Assembly (NCBI GenBank): GCA_028821405.1
Contig: JAPPGK010000074.1
Span: 1-64,000, forward strand
Direction of reading: 5' to 3'
Origin: Gammaproteobacteria bacterium
GTDB taxonomy: Bacteria; Pseudomonadota; Gammaproteobacteria; Pseudomonadales; Azotimanducaceae
Length of the DNA: 64,000 nt
Shown here piece after piece: positions 58,301-64,000 of the stretch; position 1 is the stretch's first letter; every line of letters starts with the position of its first letter. Made by a program: the position numbers and the translations under genes. Under the pieces are notes generated by a model, which saw only the letters and a list, made by a program, of their open reading frames with translations, was not told the origin of the DNA and made no database searches.

Positions 58301-60890
58301 GGTGCTCGACGTCTACGAGGGCGACGCGTTGACGGGCCTCGTGCGGGTAGGCGTGCCACGAGCCGGAGGAGGCACCACGTTCTTCGCGGAAGCCGGCGCG
58401 AGGTACCGCATCCGCCTCGGGATAGACACGTTTGCGTTGGCCCAGGGGGCGCTTTCTCCCGGCCGTTTTGGAGTCGGAACCCGGCAGCGGCCGACCCCGG
58501 TACTGGCGTTGAGCTGGGCTCCGGCTGTCCGGCCCGCCAACGACGACTTCGCGCTCGCGGCGGTGATCGAGGGCGCCTCGGGCTGGGTTGAGGGCAACAA
58601 CCAGGCGGCGACGATCGAACCCGGGGAACTGATGGGGTTTGCCGATCATCGACGGTTGCGCGCCTTGTGGCCCTCCAAGGCAGCCAGCGTGTGGTACCGG
58701 TGGACGGCGCCGTCGTCCGGCGATTGGCGTTTCTCGGAGCACGGCACATTCACCGTGGTTTCCGTTTACACGGGCGGAAGCGTGGCCGAAACGAGGCTGG
58801 TCTCCGGTGCGCCGGGGCGCCCTGCGGTGTTTCCGGCACAAGAGGGACAGGAGTACCGGATCTCGGTGGCGGCCACGGACGCCTACGCATCGGGGGGCGA
58901 TTTCGGACTCAGTTGGGGTCCGTATTTCCGCCGCAATCCCCGCAACGACGACTTCGCGAACGCCCAGTCGGTCACCGGCGGCGTCGCCTATTCCTTCGCG
59001 AGACTGAACGACCTGACGGTGGAACCCGGCGAACCGCCCGAATCGGGGGCGCGCACGTTCTGGTTCGACTGGGATTCGCCCGGGGACGGCAGGTACGTGT
59101 GGCGGGCGTGGGCGGGAAGCCGGACGTTCAGCACCATGGGCCAAGGGCCGCTGCAGATCTCGGTCTTCGAGGGCGAAGAACTGGCTTCCCTCCGCCCCGT
59201 GGCGGTGGACGACGCCACGGATCAGACGATGTTCCCGGACATCGTGCTTGATGCCGAGGCGGACACGCCCTACCGACTGGCCGTCGGACTTCCGCGGGAC
59301 GCCGCCGAGATGATAATCGGGTCGCATGTCATCGTCATGGAAGTGGGCGAGGTGCCCGCGAACGATGACCTCGTCAACGCGGCGGCGCTATCGGGTACAA
59401 GTGGATCCGCGATGGGATCGAACCGATTCGCAACGCTGGAGACGGGCGAGTTTTCCGGGGCATTGGGCGATTCCTCGCTGTGGTGGTCCTACGCTGTGGC
59501 GGAGTCCGGTTGGACGCGTTTCGCCACGGATCGACGCGATACGAAGATTGCGGTCTACCGACGCGACGAGTACGGCGAACTGGAGCTCGTCGGGGCGAGC
59601 CGCCCCATCGGGGCAACCGACCCCGTCGTCGCGTTCCACGCACGGGCGGGCGTCGAGTATTTCATCCGGGTCGGCGCATACATTCATGATCGTGAGGGAC
59701 GACGAGGCACCGGCTTGGGAGACTTCGAAATCAGCTGGCGCCCCGGCGCCCCTCCCGCGCGGGTGCGGTACGTCCACGGAATCGATGAAGGCGACAACGC
59801 GGCGGACGGGAGCCCGATCATTTTCGGCAGGGTCGGTGCCCAGGCTCTCAACGCCGATGGCTCCGAGCACTACCTTGCCTCGGATCTCGGGCTGATGGTG
59901 TTCGCTCGCGATACCAAGACGGGTCGGCTGACGCCGCGGCAAACGCTGGACGGATACCCGGTCGGCGATGCTCAGCTTCTTTGGGACGAAGCGGGCGAAG
60001 CGCTCCTGGTGGCGCAATGCGGGGACTGGTGGCGGTTCACCGCGCGTCAGGGCGGCGGCTTGGAACACGCGGGTGTGCTCGGTGGGGCGCCGTGCCCGGG
60101 CGGTCGCGTGATACTGCATGAATCGCACCTGATCCACGTAGACAGCTCGAACGCCCTCGAGACCTACGCCTTCGGGGACGACCACGCGACGGTCAGCCTG
60201 ATGGACCGGTTCGCGATCGCCGGGGTCGCCGACGCCGTACTGACGGCGGATGGCGCAAACGCCTATGCCTTGACCCGGCATGGCACGGAGAACACTTTGT
60301 ACGCCCTGACGCGCGACACCGAAACCGGGGCGCTGACCCTTACCACGACCATCGGCAGTGGTACCGATACCGGCGACGGCGCCGTGGTTCCCGAACTCAC
60401 CGAGGTGGTTGGGATGGCCGTTGGGGGGTCGCACCTGTTCCTTACGCTCGGGTCCGGTGGCACCGACACCTTGGTGTTCGACTTGGCCGATCGGGCCTAC
60501 CCGGCATTCTCGCAAGCGCTGCCATCGTTCGTCGACCCGACGAGCGGGGCCGACTGCCGACACCTTTCGTTGCGCAGCAACACCAACGTGTTGGACGTGT
60601 TCTGTAGTCGCTTCGCGCACTACTACTCGGTCCAGGTCGGTCCCGATGGCGCATTGCTGCCGGAAGAGTACCTTCGCCTTCGCTATGAGAGGGATGCCGA
60701 CCTGCCCCTGCACACGGATAGCTTCGGCAACCCGCTCATGCGCTGGACCGGGGGTGCGATCGCATCGGTGGGCACCAGCCCTGACGGGCGCCACCTCTAC
60801 GTGGCGGGTTCCCGAGTCTCGCGGGAGCAGATCTTTTCCCTCGAAAACGGGTTACACGTGTTTGAACGCGTCTACGGTACGGAGGATTGA
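55371..60890 (+). CDS. Giant S8 subtilase with NDDF repeats and a C-terminal propeller
   Basis: A 1839-aa secreted or envelope-anchored serine protease. A hydrophobic N-terminal segment (VVCAVAVLLVAGVGYLVW) is followed by a roughly 300-residue pro-region, then the catalytic domain with Asp333 (GIMDTGFNLNH), His375 (NGHGSYVSGV) and Ser551 (GGTSIASPAVAGVAAMV). After a P-domain-like region come four beta-rich repeats of about 130-155 residues, each opening with xNDDF/L (near residues 897, 1053, 1188, 1328), reminiscent of PPC domains. The last 370 residues carry TGRLTP/TGALTL strands of a lactonase-like beta-propeller. ATG at 55371 has GGAGG nine nt upstream; a TTG at 55362 is less likely. It is followed 4 bp later by a paralogue. 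Confidence 0.9.
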   Translation: MSGNSVVCAVAVLLVAGVGYLVWMDWRQQVAGPPGTHEPDVREMDRLAEEGAKSLIAAESRLIDVADGQTQGAENPPAMAPPGFEPSPLPASEPVPPAGYAFVASHEVEWGRMTAADVERAPSTPPAWMASGVADLLAQTEAAGRDWTYGWVQLAEDDGAEALQSVLEVEGGEVLGQSGPIVRARLPGDAAQLQAIAAAAPVAGVGTWPVQQKILGDLPERALANAHDEAPVWITLMDGDPDRRWRRALVNKGAEVGHFDPAIRTYAATLPLGVLEQVARADYVLAIEPIGRLEPALEFMTSVMGADGVRVYDESKGLFSGVGGASVPVGIMDTGFNLNHADLSSNRRSICGLNFVKDTDYGEADEVMWYDSNGHGSYVSGVLLGNGAVNRSRAGLAPLVQDIRVARVVGDYSSALAWGRAMDWFATPTDCGEGTARKALVINASVGFRSNIWGGRSVVERKIDASVSTARQLFVVAVGNAGDDAFISTAGAKNGLAVGATEHHGDIAAFSGRGPTYDGRLFPKVVALGSSVATTRGAAWGVDYGRVGGTSIASPAVAGVAAMVMDAAPGLREEPAAVRALLMARAIKPETLLADPDGFRAHNTDGPGRMQNIYGLGMVSARTAVLDRDGEDGWTGGAAGFDMEVGDYAYYDVEVPPGASRLDVVLTWDEPAAELVNDAVLHDLDLWVDRDVECGEAAACGQYRSRSRRDNVEWVIVRNPPPGTYRVKALPNRIFGAAPRAGLAWTVVRGHSMPSLAVAVEEAEIEVAPDEPFDVSVTVSSDGYVASGTVLRVDCRAPDTSGACDLAVVAGADSRTTREDGREVSLGRNLNLGIGVYALGELGPDEEQTVTFRMIGRREGSVRMHFTAMGWNAAFDSASVDVAVGDPPGDPPTPASRPANDDFAAAMRLEGPEGQTGVDLLHATAEVGEPDLSPFPYLPGPRRTGVRTVWFSWTALDAGLVRFTLPQRLRNDYSPSVVLDVYEGDALTGLVRVGVPRAGGGTTFFAEAGARYRIRLGIDTFALAQGALSPGRFGVGTRQRPTPVLALSWAPAVRPANDDFALAAVIEGASGWVEGNNQAATIEPGELMGFADHRRLRALWPSKAASVWYRWTAPSSGDWRFSEHGTFTVVSVYTGGSVAETRLVSGAPGRPAVFPAQEGQEYRISVAATDAYASGGDFGLSWGPYFRRNPRNDDFANAQSVTGGVAYSFARLNDLTVEPGEPPESGARTFWFDWDSPGDGRYVWRAWAGSRTFSTMGQGPLQISVFEGEELASLRPVAVDDATDQTMFPDIVLDAEADTPYRLAVGLPRDAAEMIIGSHVIVMEVGEVPANDDLVNAAALSGTSGSAMGSNRFATLETGEFSGALGDSSLWWSYAVAESGWTRFATDRRDTKIAVYRRDEYGELELVGASRPIGATDPVVAFHARAGVEYFIRVGAYIHDREGRRGTGLGDFEISWRPGAPPARVRYVHGIDEGDNAADGSPIIFGRVGAQALNADGSEHYLASDLGLMVFARDTKTGRLTPRQTLDGYPVGDAQLLWDEAGEALLVAQCGDWWRFTARQGGGLEHAGVLGGAPCPGGRVILHESHLIHVDSSNALETYAFGDDHATVSLMDRFAIAGVADAVLTADGANAYALTRHGTENTLYALTRDTETGALTLTTTIGSGTDTGDGAVVPELTEVVGMAVGGSHLFLTLGSGGTDTLVFDLADRAYPAFSQALPSFVDPTSGADCRHLSLRSNTNVLDVFCSRFAHYYSVQVGPDGALLPEEYLRLRYERDADLPLHTDSFGNPLMRWTGGAIASVGTSPDGRHLYVAGSRVSREQIFSLENGLHVFERVYGTED

Positions 60891-60894
60891 ATCG

Positions 60895-63800
60895 ATGTCT
60901 GGCAGGAGGAATGATCGGATGCTTCGAGGGGTACTCTCAGGAGCCGTTGCCGTGGCGTTCGCCGTCGGCATGGGGATGTTGTTCTGGGTAGGTGGGCCCG
61001 AACCGGCAGACGAGCCGGAGCCGCCCGAATGGGACGAACTGGATTCGGCCGAAAGGGACAGGCACGCGGAGGAGGCCGCCAAGACCCTGATCGCGGTCGA
61101 GAGCCGAACGGCCAACGCGGTCGGCGGTCAATCGCCGGCGGTCGAACCGGGGACGGCCCCACCCGGCTTCAATCCGCTGGCGCGCACGGCACGGGAACCG
61201 GTGCCGCCGGCGGGCTACGCGTTCGCCGCTCGGCACGAGGTCAAGCGCGCGCCGATGACGGCGGCCGACTTCGACCGGGTGCTCCCGCGGCTGCCGGACT
61301 GGATGATGTCGGGCGAGGCGATACTGGCAGCGCAGGCTGCGTCGCACGGGCGGGGATGGACGTACGGCTGGGTGAAGCTGGCGGATGCATCGACCATCGG
61401 TGATCTCCGAGAGGTGCTGGAGGTCGCGGGCGGCGAGGTCCTGGGACAGGCGGGCGACCTGGTGCGGGCGCGGTTGCCGGGCGACGCAGCGCGACTGCGG
61501 ACGATTGCGACGGCCCAGCCCGTGGCGGGAGTTGGTGCGTTGCCGGCTCGGGGCAAGGTGACGAGCGATCTCGCGGAGCGAGCCTTGGCAAACGCCCCGG
61601 ACGACGACGTGCCGGTCTGGATCACGTTGATGGACGGCGACGCCGACGGTCGCTGGCGGGCAGCCCTCGTGGACATGGGCGCGGAAGTGGGTCGCTTCGA
61701 CCCGACGATCCGGACCTACGCGGCAACGCTGCCGCTCGGCGCGCTCGAACGGGTGGCAGCCGCTGACTTCGTGCTGGGGGTGGAGACGATCCGCCGGCTT
61801 GAACCGGCGTTGGAGTTCGCCACGGCCGCGATGGGTGCGGACGCCGTGCGTGCCTACGACGAGTCGACGGGCTTGTTCGCCGGCGTGGGCGGGGCCTCGG
61901 TCCCGGTCGGGGTGATGGACACCGGTCTCAATGTCGGTCATCCGGCCATCGCGACCAACCGGCGGAGCATCTGTGGCGTGAACTTCACCGTACCCACCAG
62001 GGAACAGGACCAGGACCTGTGGTTCGACGCCGACGGGCACGGCACGGCGGTCGCGGGCGTTGTGTTGGGCAACGGCGTGGGGAATCCGAGCCGGGCGGGG
62101 ATGGCCCCGCTGGTGCGGGACATCCGCTTCGCCAAGGTGTTGGGTGTTGGAGTAAACGCCACGTCGCTCGGTTTCGGCCGAGCCATGGACTGGCTCGCGA
62201 GACCGACGGAGTGCGGCGACGGGGTGCCCCGCAAGGCCCTGGTCGTAAACGCCAGCGTGGGCAGTCTCTGGATTGCCTTCGATGGACGGTCCACCATCGA
62301 GCGGAAGGTGGATGCAACGGTGTGGACCGCACGGCAGCTCTTTGTCGCAGCGGCGGGCAATGAAGGCACGAACGGAAGGCATAGTGCCATGGCTGTCGCC
62401 AAGAACACGCTATCGGTCGGGGCGACGGACTACAACGGCGACATCGCTGGTTTCAGCAGCCGAGGACCCACCTACGATGGGCGGCTGCTGCCCCATGTCG
62501 TTGCCCCGGGCGTTCGCGTGACGTCCACGGACGGTGCCGGTAGGGACACCTACGTCAGTCAATCCGGCACCAGCTTCGCGGCACCGGCGGTTGCCGGTGT
62601 GGCTGCGCTGGTCATGGATGCCATCCCCGGGCTGCGCGAGGAGCCGGCGGCTTTGCGGGCGCACCTCATGGCCGGCGCCATCAGGCCGGCCGGGTTCCTC
62701 GAGGACACCGACGGTTTCCGGAGGCACAACACGGACGGCCCGGGACGGCTTCAGAACGTCTACGGTCTGGGCAAGGTGTCGGCCCGCACAGCGGTGCTGA
62801 CGAGGGACGACGACGACGGCTGGACCGTGGGCGCGGTCGCGTTCGACGCCGACGCCGACAGCTACGCCTACCACGATGTCGTGGTGCCGCCGGGGTCGAG
62901 CCGGCTGGACGTGGTGCTTAGCTGGGACGAACCGCCGGCCGAATTGATCGTGACCCCCGTGCTCCACGACCTCGACCTGTGGGTGGACCCCCACGCTTCG
63001 TGCGGCTCGGTGGCCAAATGCGGTAGGTACGCATCCCGTTCCCGCACGGACAACGTCGAGTGGCTGATCCTGCGCAATCCGACACCCGGGGTCTACCGTG
63101 TCAAAGCGCTCCCCAATCGCATCCACGGGGCCGCGCCCCGGGCGGGGATGGCGTGGAAGGTCGTCCGTGGCGACTCGACGCCGACGCTCGCCGTGGAGTT
63201 GGACGCCGAGCAGATCGAGGTGACGCCCAACGAGGACTTCGACGTGGCGGTCACCGTGTCGTCGGACGGGTACGTTGCGGCGGGCACGCGCCTCCGGGTG
63301 GACTGCCGTGCGATGACCGGCACGGAGATCTGCCACGATCTGGAGTTGGTCGCCGCCGGCTCGAGCTACGCACCGGGCGAGGATGGCACCCCGCGCGGGT
63401 TCGATCGCATTGCCGGTACGACATTCCCCTTGGGCGAGGTTGGTCCGGACGAGCGCCAGAGTGTGACGCTGCGGCTCAGGCGGGGGATTCCGGGGAGTTT
63501 CCGGTTGCACTTCACGGCCAGCGGCTGGAACGCCCGTGGCGGTTCCGGGTCGGTGGGCGTGGTCGTCGGTATGTCGGGTTACGAACCGCCTCCGCCGACA
63601 ACCCAGCCCGCGAACGACCGTTTCGACGCGGCCATACACCTCGACGACACTGAAGGCGAGACGACCTTCGACCTGCAGTTCGCAACCTTCGAGGCGGGCG
63701 AACCGATGGTGAGTACAACGCCCGTTACCCCAGCCTCTCGCCCGCGGTCACTGTGGTACACGTGGACAGCGGACGACTCGGGCCTGGTGCGGTTCACCAT

Positions 63801-64000
63801 CGCGAAAACGACCGCAGACGACTATTCGGAGACGGTTTTCGTCGGCGTCTACGAAGGCGAAGCCCCGACCGCATTGGTGCCGGTGGGTAGTGAAAAGCTC
63901 GGCGGCGCAGCGACTTTCTTCGCGCAGGCCGGCAGAACCTACCGAATCCGGCTGGGTTTGGCGGATTGGGGCCTGACGACGGATGGCCGACACCGGTCCA
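60895..64000 (+). CDS. S8 subtilase paralogue, 3' end outside the window
   Basis: Open from the ATG at 60895 to the window edge (about 1035 codons seen). It repeats the plan of the preceding protease: membrane segment (LSGAVAVAFAVGMGMLFWV), pro-region with PVWITLMDGDADGRWRAAL, and a subtilase domain with Asp342 (GVMDTGLNVGH), His382 (DADGHGTAVAGVVLGNG) and Ser560 (GTSFAAPAVAGVAALV), then the P-domain-like region and the first NDRF repeat near residue 905. Both genes share GGAGG-N9-ATGTCTGG at the start, which supports this ATG; an in-frame ATG at 60919 with AGGAGG upstream is an alternative. The two form a tandem pair with a 4-bp gap. Confidence 0.9.
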   Translation, partial: MSGRRNDRMLRGVLSGAVAVAFAVGMGMLFWVGGPEPADEPEPPEWDELDSAERDRHAEEAAKTLIAVESRTANAVGGQSPAVEPGTAPPGFNPLARTAREPVPPAGYAFAARHEVKRAPMTAADFDRVLPRLPDWMMSGEAILAAQAASHGRGWTYGWVKLADASTIGDLREVLEVAGGEVLGQAGDLVRARLPGDAARLRTIATAQPVAGVGALPARGKVTSDLAERALANAPDDDVPVWITLMDGDADGRWRAALVDMGAEVGRFDPTIRTYAATLPLGALERVAAADFVLGVETIRRLEPALEFATAAMGADAVRAYDESTGLFAGVGGASVPVGVMDTGLNVGHPAIATNRRSICGVNFTVPTREQDQDLWFDADGHGTAVAGVVLGNGVGNPSRAGMAPLVRDIRFAKVLGVGVNATSLGFGRAMDWLARPTECGDGVPRKALVVNASVGSLWIAFDGRSTIERKVDATVWTARQLFVAAAGNEGTNGRHSAMAVAKNTLSVGATDYNGDIAGFSSRGPTYDGRLLPHVVAPGVRVTSTDGAGRDTYVSQSGTSFAAPAVAGVAALVMDAIPGLREEPAALRAHLMAGAIRPAGFLEDTDGFRRHNTDGPGRLQNVYGLGKVSARTAVLTRDDDDGWTVGAVAFDADADSYAYHDVVVPPGSSRLDVVLSWDEPPAELIVTPVLHDLDLWVDPHASCGSVAKCGRYASRSRTDNVEWLILRNPTPGVYRVKALPNRIHGAAPRAGMAWKVVRGDSTPTLAVELDAEQIEVTPNEDFDVAVTVSSDGYVAAGTRLRVDCRAMTGTEICHDLELVAAGSSYAPGEDGTPRGFDRIAGTTFPLGEVGPDERQSVTLRLRRGIPGSFRLHFTASGWNARGGSGSVGVVVGMSGYEPPPPTTQPANDRFDAAIHLDDTEGETTFDLQFATFEAGEPMVSTTPVTPASRPRSLWYTWTADDSGLVRFTIAKTTADDYSETVFVGVYEGEAPTALVPVGSEKLGGAATFFAQAGRTYRIRLGLADWGLTTDGRHRS

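Noticed and set aside
1-64000. CRISPR arrays, rRNA, transposases, integrases
   Set aside because: No repeat-spacer pattern, rRNA core sequence or recombinase motif was found on either strand.

Overview
The window is about 64 kb of high-GC DNA that reads as a chromosomal segment of a free-living, probably marine or soil, gammaproteobacterium. That placement is inferred from gene neighbourhoods: mfd beside a CsiV-type envelope gene and an S-methyl-5'-thioinosine phosphorylase, uvrC-pgsA followed by tRNA-Cys, and a large TonB-dependent receptor of the Xanthomonas/Caulobacter carbohydrate type. No rRNA, CRISPR array, transposase or integrase was seen.

Layout. 0.1-6.1 kb: purine and methylthioadenosine salvage pair (hypoxanthine phosphoribosyltransferase and MTI phosphorylase, the latter carrying two in-frame copies of a palindromic 45-bp repeat), then convergent csiV-like and mfd. 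6.1-16.6 kb: a carbohydrate-utilization-type locus made of a TonB-dependent receptor, two flavin-dependent halogenase homologues, SapC, a JmjC/cupin-like protein and a GH3 beta-glucosidase. Three near-identical operators (consensus TTGACAACGTTGTCAA) lie in front of the receptor and of the GH3 gene, tying both ends of the locus to one LacI-type regulator that is not in the window. 16.7-21.5 kb: a three-gene 2-oxoacid oxidoreductase operon with a GltD-like NAD(P)H subunit. 21.6-27.4 kb: an ATPase-domain remnant, two tandem small-molecule kinase-like genes, an RND/HlyD adaptor with no pump next to it, and an ankyrin-repeat protein. 27.4-36.9 kb: long-form GAPDH, an APC permease, an acetyltransferase, DUF503, uvrC, pgsA, tRNA-Cys, a STAS protein and a second ankyrin protein. 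37.0-43.3 kb: a MaoC-type hydratase divergent from a Tat-exported molybdenum hydroxylase pair, then an NfeD-like/flotillin pair. 43.4-47.4 kb: a CHY zinc-finger gene overlapping hyuA-hyuB.

47.4-64 kb looks accessory: an AT-rich island and a 28-bp palindrome beside an orphan ParB-like gene, two tandem MalT/LAL-type LuxR regulators (one with its DNA-binding domain thrown out of frame), a possible decayed gene, and two tandem very large S8 subtilases with NDDF-type repeat domains. The second subtilase runs off the right edge.

Start codons are often GTG or TTG here, and several operons use 4-bp stop/start overlaps (701, 11903, 18543, 20483, 31379, 45762). Functions are inferred from motifs and family resemblance read by eye; no database search was possible.
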